Source: Cricetomys ansorgei (taxonomy: Eukaryota > Chordata > Mammalia > Rodentia > Nesomyidae). Taken from it: 64,000 nucleotides of DNA. The notes under the pieces are model-generated. The model was not told the origin of the DNA, searched no databases, and saw only the letters and a program-made list of their open reading frames with translations. The DNA lies in NCBI GenBank assembly GCA_026225945.1, contig JAMJFZ010001796.1, positions 22,730,001 through 22,794,000 of the forward strand. The letters are read 5' to 3'. The position numbers and the translations under genes are program-made. Each line of letters begins with the position of its first letter. Position 1 is the stretch's first letter. Positions 11,528 to 63,939 of the stretch are shown piece after piece.

Positions 11528-12035
11528 GCTTTCCAAGACAACATGACAAAGATAACAGTCACTGAAAGTTGGTGCTGGCATGAGATCTCCTCTTTGCCCA
11601 GAGACACCAACAGGGATAGGCAATGGATTCAGAAGGAAGGTTGGAGAGCCAGGTAGTGATCCCTGGCCTCAGATCTACCTTCTGGTTGCCAGATAACTTG
11701 AAATTGTTGATATTTTGTAAAGGACAGTAAAGGCTATTGTGGCCCAGAGTTAAGCTCCTAACAAGGAACTCCTTTTGGTTTTCTGTGTCAGACCAGAGAA
11801 CACTGCAGAAGGCTTCCTCTGGCCATCATCTTGAGATCTCAGCCTTGCCCAGCCCCATGTTCCCTGCCCTCTCTTCTGATGTTGACTCTTAGAAGCAGCA
11901 GTGGAGGCTTTTGGGAATGAGAGCTATCCATCCATTTCTGGAGTGAAACATAGTTGTAGTCCTATGATGTGATAGATGAGTATCTTTCTTTCTTTATGAA
12001 GTCCAGAAAAAAGGAGAGATGGAAGCAGTACCATG

Positions 12036-12522
12036 CTAAAGACTGTAGGAATATTTTAATGCTTTAGTTACATCATGTAATAATAATATCATAGTCTATT
12101 TTACAAGTTAAAGGTATGAGAATGTATGAAATAGAAGTGGTAGGAAAAAACTAAATGGGTCAGGAAGGTAAATTTTTTCAAAACCAGAGGCCAAAGAAAG
12201 CCTGTAGGGCTCAAGGAGGAGGCAGGCAGGTGACAGGCGCAGTGTAGTTCCTAGTATGGGTTTGTTCCCATGTTTGCACCAGGAAGGAGTCGAGGCTTGT
12301 CCCCAGCCCTTGCCTGGGGTTGGGAGTTTAGTCTTGTCAGTGAAGATGGAGATTTTGGGAGAAAAAGCCATCTGGCCACCTATACAGAGCTGGTTTCCTG
12401 GAGCCACAGGTAGGTTCTGTGTTGAAGGAATCAGCTCGAGTATCAAAAATCAAATGTGTGGAGGAAAAAAGTAAAGCTTCCTCCTGCCCCCGTTCGAAAT
12501 TTTGAAGTGCATACAAGTTCTC
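12036..12522 (-). other. Pde6d: Pde6d 3' untranslated region (predicted)
   Basis: About 490 bp of repeat-free sequence follows the stop codon in the sense of the gene. It ends near an ATTAAA at 12060-12055 (minus). No AATAAA was seen on this strand between the stop and that point. The extent is inferred from the signal and the absence of SINEs; the exact cleavage site cannot be read. Confidence 0.6.
12055..12060 (-). terminator. Candidate polyadenylation signal of Pde6d (ATTAAA)
   Basis: ATTAAA, the commonest variant of the polyadenylation hexamer, lies about 465 bp past the stop codon, followed in gene sense by ATATTCCTACAG and then a T-rich stretch. It is the first plausible signal after the stop. 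Confidence 0.5.
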
Positions 12523-53830
<41,308 letters not shown>

Positions 53831-54038
53831 GATGCGGCGCCTGCCGCCTGCGGCCCTCCCACGCTGGCTCGGCGGGGCCTCGCAGACGGTACCAGGAACC
53901 GAGGATGGAGCCGCAGCCCGGCCGGACACCTCAGGCGAGCAGCGGTGGCGGCCAGAACCGAACCGGCCTCTCCCTCCCCTTAGCTCCCGCTCCTGATCCC
54001 TTCTCCTTCCCTCTAGTCGAGGAGCTCCCGCCTTGAAA

Positions 54039-54083
54039 CCAATGGTAAGCCAGGCTTGGCGATTGGCATCCTGAATAGCCAAT
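54039..54083. promoter_or_regulatory. Cluster of three CCAAT boxes (NF-Y type)
   Basis: CCAAT at 54039-54043, ATTGG (inverted CCAAT) at 54062-54066, and CCAAT at 54079-54083. Centres are 23 and 17 bp apart. Multiple CCAAT boxes in both orientations are typical of bidirectional CpG-island promoters bound by NF-Y. Binding is inferred from motif and position only. Confidence 0.65.
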
Positions 54084-54303
54084 AGCAACGCTCAGCGGCT
54101 TCGCTCGGGGACGGAGAGCGTCAGTGGGAAAGGCCCTCCTGTAGGAGTCCCGGAGGACAGAATTTTCTTTCATGTTGTTGCCTAGAGTTTGTCCCAGCGG
54201 AGCCGTGACTCGAAATCTTCAGAGGCTTAAGGAACCTGCTCCTGTCAGCGGGCATACTAGCGGTCTGAGACCATGGCAGCCTGCACTATGCAAGGTGGTA
54301 GAA

Positions 54304-54381
54304 ACTACATTTCCCAGTATCCAAGGGAGCACGGGAGGTCCCAGCACGCCGCTAGAGGCAAGGGACTACAAATCCCAGCAT
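54304..54381 (+). promoter_or_regulatory. Two ZNF143/STAF (SBS-type) motifs
   Basis: ACTACATTTCCCAG at 54304-54317 and ACTACAAATCCCAGCAT at 54365-54381, same strand, 61 bp apart. They resemble the ACTACAATTCCCAGCATGC core bound by ZNF143 (with THAP11/HCFC1) in many TATA-less promoters. They lie about 480-550 bp upstream of the Pde6d ATG, on the side facing Cops7b, so they could serve a divergent start site. Confidence 0.65.
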
Positions 54382-54481
54382 ACTCTGCGCTCCGTCTCTC
54401 TAACTTAGACTCCAATGTGCCGTGCAGTGTGCGCAAATTTGGAATCCCTTATGCGGGGTTGATTTCCGAAACCGGTTACTA

Positions 54482-55650
54482 GAAACCGTGTGGGAAGGTC
54501 CTTTTTCACCCTGAAGACATGACAGTCCACCGACAGTTAACTTCTATTTACATGGAACTCAGAAGTCTGCAAACCATGGTAAGACAACTAACAAAACCAT
54601 GGATTAAGCTATGAAAGATAATAGAACAAAATGACTTCCTCAGATAGTGTTAGTTTTTTAGACTGGGGTGCATTTTTACGTGTTTTGCAGGGATTATGTT
54701 GTGTTTCTGCTTTGGACTGGGAGAGCTAAGGATTGTATACTCAGTACAAGGAAACAAAATAATTTGCCAATCCAATCTCTTTTATCTTTTGTTTTTAAAT
54801 ATGAGGAAATTGAGGCTCGGAGAGGCAAAGACTGACCACAGATCGTAGCAACTTGAAACTGTTAATTTGACTGTAAGCCTACTGACCTGCAGTATAGTCT
54901 CTTTGCACTACACTAGGGAGGTGATATTTTTAGCAGCATGACAATGTGATTGTTTTTCTCCTTAATGAACAGTTTTCCCAACTAGTGTTGAAACACCCAG
55001 AGGATAGACAGGTGAATTTCCTGAAAGGATCTAGTGTGATAGTTCTTTATTTTCAGTCTAGATAGGCCATGCTATTTTGACTTGCTTTTTTGTCATTCAA
55101 TTTGACATTTAATGTGATTTTTTTTTTTTTCAGAAAGTTGGTAAAGTGGGTTTAACTCTCTATTTACTTGGAGATGCCTATGTCCTTCCTAGGCCTTCTT
55201 TTCCGTTCCTGTTCCCACTATACACATTTTAGCACCTCCCTACCCCCTTTTTTTCTTCTTCCAAGTAATTCAGCAAATTTTGTTTTTTGGTCACATACTT
55301 TGTTAAGTAAAAGATACGGTCACTGTCTTTTGGAGGATACATAACTGTTTAGAGAGAGATTCATGACTGATTAGGGAAATAGGAGATTCAAGATGGAGTT
55401 GATAAATGGTATAAAAGAAAAGACATCAGAATGCCACAGAGGATTTCTTTTTGGCTTGTTGGTTAAGATCAAATGGAAAATGCCTTAGTGGTGCTTATGA
55501 AGTGATTTATAACAGCTGGTAAAACTTTATAGCAGAAGTGGCATTTTAACTTAAAGGATGAGGACTTTCTCCGCACGTTAAAGGTTTTTATTCTGAGTTA
55601 TCTTTGTTAATGAGATATGCCATACTTTCAGTGAGAGAAAATATATACGC
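54482..55650. other. Intergenic stretch with one MIR remnant
   Basis: MIR 3' part at 54795-54920 (AATATGAGGAAATTGAGGCT, CGGAGAGGCAAAGACTG, GTAAGCCTACTGACCTGCAG). The rest is AT-rich with no recognisable gene. Confidence 0.55.
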
Positions 55651-56106
55651 TCACCAATAGCACCCAAATCAAGATGTAGAATAATTCCAGCACTCATTAT
55701 ACCCTTTCCCAATCAGTACTGCGTCCTCACATCTGGAGGTAATTGACTACTCTCCTGGGTTTTATGGCTATTAGATATTTTGTCTGTATTTGAATTTGTA
55801 CATGGATTTCACTTAAATGTGATTATATACAGTGTGTAGTATATGTTTGGCTTTCTTGTTTATCAGTATTTTTGTGTTTTTACCATTTTTTTTTCAGTTG
55901 GCAAGTTGTGTATATAAACCACAGAGTTTATCTGTTCTAAAGTTGTTGGACATCTGAGTTTTATCATTAACAGAGAGAGATACATTCTGAAATGAGCATT
56001 CTTATATGTTTCCTTTTGTGCACATGTTGCACAGATTTTAGGAAAAAAGTTGTTCACCTTGTAGAATATGCATATGTCAGTGATAGTAGATATTGCCAAT
56101 TAAAAA

Positions 56107-56265
56107 ATATTTTATTTATTTATGCTCTGTCATCATGCACACTAGAAGAGGGAATCAGATCCCATTACAGATGGTTGTGAGCCACCATGTGGTTGCTGGG
56201 AATTGAACTCAGGACCTCTGGAAGAGCAGTCAAGTGCATTTAACCTCTGAGCCATCTCTTTAGCC
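56107..56265 (-). repeat. Truncated B2 SINE
   Basis: The left tail is shortened (TGCTCTGTCATCATGCACAC); the right part is intact to GAGCCATCTCTTTAGCC. Confidence 0.88.
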
Positions 56266-56288
56266 TTTTTTCCCTCTCTTTTTTTCCA

Positions 56289-56449
56289 CCTTCCTCCTCC
56301 TCCCTCCTCCTTCCTTCCTTCCTTTCTTTTTTCTCCCTCTCTCTCTCTTTCCTTTCTCTCTTTCTCTCTCTCTCTCTCTCCCCCCTTTCTTTTCTCTCTC
56401 TCTCTCTCTCTCCCTTTCCCTTTCCCTTTCCCTTTCCCTTCCCTTTCCT
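56289..56449. repeat. 161-nt uninterrupted homopyrimidine tract
   Basis: Only C and T from 56289 to 56449, including CT repeats, CCTT repeats and about six CCCTTT units (56412-56447). Confidence 0.97.
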
Positions 56450-56840
56450 GCCAGTTTTTCAAAGTGATTGTAGAATGGAGGCTTTTGCCACGTAGGTAGG
56501 AAAGTTCTATTGCTGCTTATCCTTGTTAACACTGGGTGTTTGTCACTGATCTTTTTAATTTTAGCTATTCTGGCTAAATGTGGTATTTTGTTAAAGTATG
56601 CATTTCTATTTTTCTGATTCTGACCACCTTAACTACCGATTTGAATATTCTTTCTGTCAAATGCCTGTTTAAGGCTTTTGCCCACTTTTGGAAATTAAGC
56701 ATTTGTCTTCCTACTGATTTATAGTTCTTTATATAGCCTTAAAGATTTCTTTTTCTGACATATACTTTGTAAATATCTTTTCCAAGGTTGTGGCATGTCT
56801 TCATTCTCTTACTAGTGTCTTTTGAAATAGAAATTCTCCT

Positions 56841-57326
56841 TTTTGTTGTATCAGTGTTGGGGATTGAACCAGGAGCTTGCCTATGTTAGGCAAGAGCTTT
56901 ACCACTCACCTACATCCCACCCCCAGTACAGATTTAAAAAAATTTTTGTTTTAGATTTATTATTTTGTGTGTATGAGTGTTTTGCTTGTATGTACACATA
57001 TGTATGCTTGATTTCCTTGGAGGGTCAGAAGAAGGTGTCAGATCCTTTGGAACTGGAGTTAATGGGTGGTTGTGAACTGCCATGTGTGTGCTGGGGACTG
57101 AACCTGGGTGTTCTACAAGAGCAACAAGTGCTCTTAACTGCAAAGCCATCTCCCCAGTCCCCCCCACCCTCTTTTTTTTTTTTTTATTTTCGAGATAGTG
57201 TTCCTCTGTGTTGTCCTGGCTGTCCTGGAACCCACTCTGTAGACCAGACTGGCCTCAAACTCACAGATCAGCCTGCCTCTGCTTTTCAAGTGCTGGGATT
57301 AAAGGTGTGTGCCACCACTGCCTGGT
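56841..57326 (-). repeat. ID, B2 and B1 copies
   Basis: ID at 56841-56928 (GTGTTGGGGATTGAACCAGG). B2 at 56938-57162 (TATGAGTGTTTTGCTTGTAT to GCCATCTCCCCAGTCCC). B1 at 57172-57326 (TCGAGATAGTGTTCCTCTGT to GTGCCACCACTGCCTGG). Confidence 0.9.
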
Positions 57327-57545
57327 TAAGTATACTGTAAGGGAACAGCAGGCTGGGTAGTAACTACAGTACTGCCTACAGCTGGAAATGATTAATTTTA
57401 ATATAATATGATAGTTTTTTTTTTTTTAACAGACTACTCTTTCCATTGAATTTAAGAAACCATGAGTGTATGGGTAATGTAATTTTTACAGGAAAATGAG
57501 AGGACATTGTAAAAAAAAAAAAAAAGGTAGAGAGGAGGGAGACTG

Positions 57546-57612
57546 GAGAGATCTGCCTGCCTCTGCCTTCTGAGTGCTGGGATTAAAGTCCTGTGCCACC
57601 ATGCCTGGTTTG
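57546..57612 (-). repeat. B1 5' fragment
   Basis: GATCTGCCTGCCTCTGCCTT, GTGCCACCATGCCTGG; about half an element. Confidence 0.85.
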
Positions 57613-57788
57613 CCACTTTTTAACTGAAAAAAAAAAAAAAAGAAATTTAGTTTTTCTCTCCCAATCTATTCTTTCCTATGCTTCCTGTCTTTCTCGTGGC
57701 ACTTACTAGACTGGAGCTTTTTGAGGGCAAGGACTCATTTTGTTTTCATATAATCTTCTGTAACTCCTGCTAGAACACAATAGATGAT

Positions 57789-58005
57789 TTTAAAGACTTA
57801 TTTATTTTATATGTATGTGTGCTTTGCCTGCATGTATGACTGTGCACCATGAACATGTCTCTAGAGGCTAGAAGCCAGAAGAGGACACCAGGTTCCCTGG
57901 AACTGGAGTTATAGATGTGAGGTGCCATGTGGGTGCTGGGACTTGAACCTGGGTGCTCTAGAAGAGCAACCAGTGCTCTTAACTGTGGAGCCATTACTAT
58001 AGCCC
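57789..58005 (-). repeat. B2 SINE
   Basis: GTGTGCTTTGCCTGCATGTA to GGAGCCATTACTATAGCCCC. Confidence 0.9.
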
Positions 58006-58315
58006 CTAGATGCTAATTTTTTTTAAGTGAATAAATTGGTTGGTGCTACCTTTATTTTTGTCCTTTCTAATTTGTGTATTCTAATACACAATAGGTAAAA
58101 AGGGCTTTTTTTCATGTCTTCAAATCTGAAAGTCTGTGGCATACACTCTGAAGAAATCTGTTTAACTGTTTAATTTCATGGCACCTCTTGGTTATCTTTT
58201 CGATGCAATGCCACAAAAGACATTTTACTCACAGAACCATTGTTGGCCCAATTCAACTGATTACAATTTATTTTGTAATTAAAAATTGTTTTTTAAAAAA
58301 TAGGAAATAAAAAAA

Positions 58316-58918
58316 GAGCCAGGCGGTGGTGGCATATGCCTTTAATCTCAGCACTTTGGAGGCAGAGGAAGGTGGATCTCTGTGAGTTTGAGGCCAGCCT
58401 GGTCTATAGTGTGAGTTCCAGGACAGTCAGAATTAAAACAGAGAACCCTGTCTTGAAAAACCAAAAAAAAAAAAAAAAAATGTGTATGGTGTTCTGTCTG
58501 CATACATGTTTGTGTACCACATGTGAATAGTGCCTGAGGAAATAAAAAAGAGGGCGTTGGATCCCTGGAACTGGAGTTATAGACAGTTGAAAGCCACCTT
58601 GTGGGTACTGGGAATTTGAATTTGGGTCCTCTGGAGAGCAATCAATGCTCTTAACCTTTGAGCCATTTCTCTAGCCCCATCAACTGCTTAAAAATTTAAA
58701 GAAAGATTTCTTTAATTTTAATGTGTATGTGTGTGCTTGAGTGTATGTATGTGTACCATGGGAATGAAGTGCCCGAGGAGGCCAGAAAAGGGCATTGGAT
58801 TTCTCGGGAACTGGACTTCCAGGTGGGTGTGAGCTGCCATGCAGGTGCTGAGAACACAATCTCGAGTCCTCTGTAGCAGCAAAGGCTTTTAACTGCTGAA
58901 CCATCTCTCCTGTCTCCA
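58316..58918. repeat. Plus B1 followed by two minus B2 copies
   Basis: B1 at 58316-58480 (GCCAGGCGGTGGTGGCATAT, 18-A tail). Its A tail abuts a reversed B2 at 58481-58678 (ATTTCTCTAGCCCC end). Another reversed B2 follows at 58685-58918 (ACCATCTCTCCTGTCTCC). Confidence 0.9.
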
Positions 58919-59369
58919 TCTGCTTATTTATAAATATTTTCAGAATAGAGGTTAAGAACATCGTCCTTAGCTTCAGAGAGCCTGGATTCCAGCATTGCCA
59001 CTTACGGACTTGGACTGTTAGCTTTAGTTAGCATAACTGAAAATGGGAATATTTTATACAGGTCATAGTTCTATTAGAGTCCAACAAGATAAATATGGGC
59101 AACACTTGTCACATAGAAAAAAAATATATCAATAAGTAGCATTGCTTTTAGACTTAATGCTTCCCAGAAAGATCAGTCAAAGGGATGGTTTTGGGGCCCA
59201 GGATAGTGGTGATGATGGCAACTGTATGGGCTCTGGAATCATCTAGGCCACTTTCCTGTCTTTGGCCCCTAGTTTTACTTGCCTTTTCCAGTTCCCGGGC
59301 TGCAGCTGGGTGGGGAGCCCCTTCTCCCGCCTAGGCCTCACTGTAGGTGGGAGGTTGTGAAAGCCGAGC

Positions 59370-59600
59370 GGGAACATTGTGTAGGCGGAACCCGAGCGCA
59401 GCGGTGGGAGGATTCCGGGGGAACAGCACGGGTGACGGGGCGGCGGAGACAGAAAAGCGCCGGACGCCGGGCCGATCATGGAAGCTTGACAACCTGCTGG
59501 CAGGCTCTGGGAGGCCGAGACATCGGCGAAGAGGATAGAGAGTCGGCACGGACAGGTAGGGGACGGCAAGAGAGGAGTCCACGCTGGTCTTGGCTGGACC
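59370..59600 (+). promoter_or_regulatory. CpG island at the 5' end of Cops7b
   Basis: A second, shorter CpG-rich block, rich in GGCGG, CCGG and GCGC, 2 kb upstream of the coding exon, with no TATA box. It contains a plausible splice donor at 59556, so it probably drives and includes a noncoding first exon of Cops7b. Confidence 0.7.
59380..59555 (+). other. Cops7b: Probable noncoding exon 1 of Cops7b
   Basis: The right edge is a consensus-like donor, GGACAG|GTAGGG, at 59555/59556. The left edge is only a guess from the start of the CpG-rich sequence. Joining it to the acceptor at 61500/61501 would give a 5' leader ending 17 bases into the coding exon. It contains one minimal upstream frame, ATG GAA GCT TGA, at 59478-59489. 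Another first exon near 54.2-54.5 kb is also possible. Confidence 0.5.
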
Positions 59601-60556
59601 TCCAGCTTCGCTCCCACATGCTTTCCCAAGAAAGCCGATGGCCACACCGCCCCGCCCCCGTTGCAGGACACCCGGAGGCTCATCACTCTGTTCTGGTGGC
59701 TAGGAGCAAACCCACCAGTCCTGATGACCAGTCTAGCTTGCGACTGGCACCTTCTGCACGGTGGCTGCCTTCATGTTCCCCTCTCCGTAAAGGCTGTCTC
59801 CTTTGACCCTTTTTAACCCTTTTGGACCCTTCCAAATAGCGTCCTCCCAAGATGGGAATTCATCTCCACTCTGTCCCTGTCCGCCTCCTTGAGGATCCTC
59901 CCACTTTAGAAGAAAACGTCGATCACCATCTTATTCCATCCACTCTCTATCCCCATAGGCTCTTGAGATTGAGATCTTTCAGAGGCATCTGAGTTTCTCC
60001 CCATCCCTAACTCCTTCCAACTCTGCTTCTTCCACTTAGTCTTTGGCTGAGAGTCCCATCTGTTTTTTCAGTAGTGTCTGCTTGGGAGGACCAGGTGTTG
60101 TTCCTCCTTTCCTAACTTGGTCTTCTTCTCCTCACCTGTCTTCTCCCCCACTTCTCCTCTTCTTCCATTCCTCAGCTTTCCTTTCTCTCTTATACTTCTT
60201 TGTTTTCTAGAACTTCACTTTTTGCACAGGGCCTTCTTAGGTAACCCTAAGTGAAGCAACATACTTATTTTTTCCTAATATCCTGAAAGGTCTCTGTATA
60301 ACTCCATAGAAAACAGAGTTTCTTTTGCATCAAACTATTCTTTGACTTTTTTTTTGCTTCATTCACATACACACACACCCCACACATACCTTTTCTTCCA
60401 TTTTTTCACACTCTTCAGTATTTATCATTTCTGGAAGACAAATCTTATGTGGAATTCTTTTAGAGCCCATACAAACTCAGCATATACTTATATTACACAA
60501 TTGAGGATCTCCTCTGTACCTAATATCTTGAAGATGACAATACAATATCTGCATTA
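59601..60556. other. Start of Cops7b intron 1, low repeat
   Basis: Pyrimidine-rich (many CTCCT, TTCC) and SINE-free for nearly 1 kb past the CpG island, typical of a first intron near a promoter. No exon recognised. Confidence 0.5.
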
Positions 60557-60765
60557 GGGGTTGGAGAGATGGCTCAGCAGTGAAGAGCACTGGCTGTTCT
60601 TCCAAAGGACCTGAGTTTGATTCCCAGCACCCACATGATGGTTCACAACTATCTGTGACTCTAGTATCTGGGGATCTTCTGGCTTTTCATGTGTATCAGG
60701 CATACACATGCTACACATTCATATATGCAGACAAAACAGTCTCATAGATAAAATAATTAAAAAAC
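60557..60765 (+). repeat. B2 SINE in Cops7b intron 1
   Basis: GGGGTTGGAGAGATGGCTCA to CATATATGCAGACAAAACAG. Confidence 0.92.
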
Positions 60766-60956
60766 AATATCTGCATTGTTCCCTAATAACCTGTTACCAA
60801 GATTTTGTACAAGTTCTAGAGTCATGTTTGTTAAAATGTCTATCAGTAGGAGGCCAAATAGATGCATTTCCCAACTTACACAGAATGTATTTTCGATTTG
60901 AATTGTCATTGCTTAATTTTGTAATTGTTTTTCTCAGTTTCCTATGCTTAAATGAC

Positions 60957-61030
60957 TTTTTTTTTTTTTTTTTCATTGCTGGGCAACCCTGTGCCTTATA
61001 TGGTATTGCTAAGCACTGCTTTACTGTGGA
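60957..61030 (-). repeat. ID-type SINE (diverged)
   Basis: T-rich tail, then ATTGCTGGGCAACCCTGTGC and GCTAAGCACTGCTTTACTG. Confidence 0.55.
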
Positions 61031-61480
61031 CCCTTAAGATGGAGTTTTTGATTAAATGAAGTGTGGCTCTTATCTTCTCTTTGTTTCTGATAGGTACTTG
61101 GCTGTAGTTGGAATTCTAAAGACAAAAAAATTGCCTCTGTACATCGGTAGTATTCTTTCTGTCTTAACCAGAGTCTATAAATGAGGTAAATACAAAACAT
61201 ATATAAAGATGTTCTTGTGTGTCCTGGTCAGCTTTGAGGACAGAAGTGACGCTTCTGAGAGAATAGATAGGGTACTGCCTTTTAGAAGGTGTATTTCAGA
61301 AAACCTTCAGAATTGAGGACAGAATATCTTTAACTCGAGGCTGAATTCTACCCATCTCACAAAGTGGTTATTTTATCTCGATTCAGGAGCTGTTTGTGAG
61401 ATTGTGAAATTAAAATGTTCTTGTGTCTGATCCAGCATTAAATTCACACTTTGGAAAGGAGACGATAGTAAAATGACTGA

Positions 61481-62562
<1,082 letters not shown>

Positions 62563-62782
62563 AAAAAAATTTTTTTTTTGGACACAGGAGCTTGTCTGTG
62601 TTGTGACCTTAAACTTAGTATGTTGCTGAAGGTGATGTTGAACTTCCTACTGTCTTCACCTTTCAAATTCTGGTGGCATGTGCCACCACATCTGGTTTTT
62701 ATTTGGTGCTGGGGATTGAACCTAGTGCTTCATGCATGCATGGTAAGCAAGCACTGTACCAGTGAGCCACATTCCTAGCCAG
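62563..62782 (-). repeat. B4-type composite (reversed B1 then reversed ID)
   Basis: B1 half GATGTTGAACTTCCTACTGT, GTGCCACCACATCTGG. ID half GGTGCTGGGGATTGAACCTA, CAAGCACTGTACCAGTGAGC. Confidence 0.85.
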
Positions 62783-62859
62783 CCTAACTTTTATTTTGTT
62801 AATTGTAAGTTCTTACTTAGTGTCACACTCATGTTATACTAAGGTCTGTGAGAGTAAAG

Positions 62860-62945
62860 CTTGTTGTGCTTACTATTGCTTCCTTGGGCTGAGTACGTAG
62901 TTTGACACATAGTAGGCTCTTAGTAAAATCTCAATCAATAATTTT
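62860..62945 (+). repeat. L2/MIR 3' end remnant
   Basis: TTTGACACATAGTAGGCTCT, AGTAAAATCTCAATCAATAA match the CTGGCACATAGTAGGTGCTC-AATAAAT end of old LINE2/MIR elements. Confidence 0.65.
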
Positions 62946-62987
62946 TTTGAGGAAGATTTGAGAATTAGGCCTTTTTCTTTTCTTCCT

Positions 62988-63114
62988 TCTTTTTTTTTTT
63001 TTTTTTTTAGATTGAGTCTCATGTTTCCTAGGCTGACCTTAAACTCCTGTTCCTCCTGTTTCCACCTACCTTATGCTGGAATTACAGGAGTGTGCTACTG
63101 TGCTTGGCTAGGCT
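62988..63114 (-). repeat. Old B1-like SINE
   Basis: 20-T tail, then GAGTCTCATGTTTCCTAGGC, GCTGGAATTACAGGAGTGTG. Confidence 0.75.
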
Positions 63115-63536
63115 CATTTTCCAATAGAAAAGCTGACCAGCTGTAATGTGTTTCTTCAGATTCATGAAAAACCTAAATGAACATGCTAAGTAGTTGTTTT
63201 TATGACTGTTGAAAATTGGCTAAGAGGAAATGGATGAAACAACTAGCTGGAAAGACCTTACTGACTAAGATAGTCAGAGAAGTTTTGGAGTAGCAGTGTT
63301 AGAGAAAATAGTCTATTTCAGCTAGCTTTGTAATTATCTGTGTGGAAAGTTGGGGCTGGATTCAATGGTCTTTACTAAATCTCTTCCACTCTGATCTCAG
63401 GACTTGAGGAAGTGCTGTTTTGGTGCCAGCTTCAACGAAGTAATTTAATGAACATTTTTATTTAGCTCAGGCTGATAATTCTGTTCCAGTATAATTTTTC
63501 TGTTACACCTTATACTAATTATACTAATATTTCCGT

Positions 63537-63590
63537 ATATACTATATATATATACACACACACACATATACACTATATATATACTAATAT
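63537..63590. repeat. TA/CA alternating microsatellite
   Basis: TATATA and CACACA blocks alternate; ACTATATATATAC occurs on both sides of the CA core, giving local dyad symmetry. Confidence 0.9.
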
Positions 63591-63679
63591 ATACTTACAC
63601 TAATATTTCCAGAGTTCACAGTTCATATATAGTGCTGAAACTTGGAACCAACCATACAGTTTGTTCAGATTTTATTGGT

Positions 63680-63850
63680 AGTGGGGACCGACAAGATGGC
63701 TAAGTGAGTAAAGGTGCATAGAAGCCCGATGATCAGAGTTTGATCTCCGAGAACCTTCATAAAAGTGGGAGGAGAACACTGACTCCCTAAAGTTGTTCTC
63801 TGACTGTACACATGTGTACTGCATACATGGCCACACATACACATCCTATG
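63680..63850 (+). repeat. B3 SINE
   Basis: GGACCGACAAGATGGCTAAG, GCCCGATGATCAGAGTTTGA, AAGTTGTTCTCTGACTGTAC. Confidence 0.85.
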
Positions 63851-63939
63851 CATATCATCCATGACAACAATGAAACAAACAAAAATCATACCAAGTTGGT
63901 ATGTAGACAAGATCACTACACTCTTTTGTGTTTTCATTT

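Larger units (their letters stand above)
55651..56830 (+). repeat. Ancient L1 remnant split by a B2 and a pyrimidine tract
   Basis: Left part 55651-56100 carries GTTGTTGGACATCTGAGTTT and AATGAGCATTCTTATATG. Right part 56520-56830 carries TTTGCCCACTTTTGGAAATT and GTAAATATCTTTTCCAAGG. This wording and order are typical of old mammalian L1 sequences. Heavily decayed; no open frame. Confidence 0.6.

Noticed and set aside
1..12035. Search for Ptma, the expected left-hand neighbour
   Set aside because: No prothymosin-like acidic coding sequence or exon was seen; it is probably outside the window.
59243..59806. 175-codon plus-strand and 147-codon minus-strand frames over the Cops7b CpG island
   Set aside because: Same GC effect; the plus frame runs through the splice donor at 59556 and shows no family similarity.
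60957..61030. Possible exon after a long pyrimidine run in Cops7b intron 1
   Set aside because: The T run is the reversed tail of an ID SINE and no coding similarity follows.
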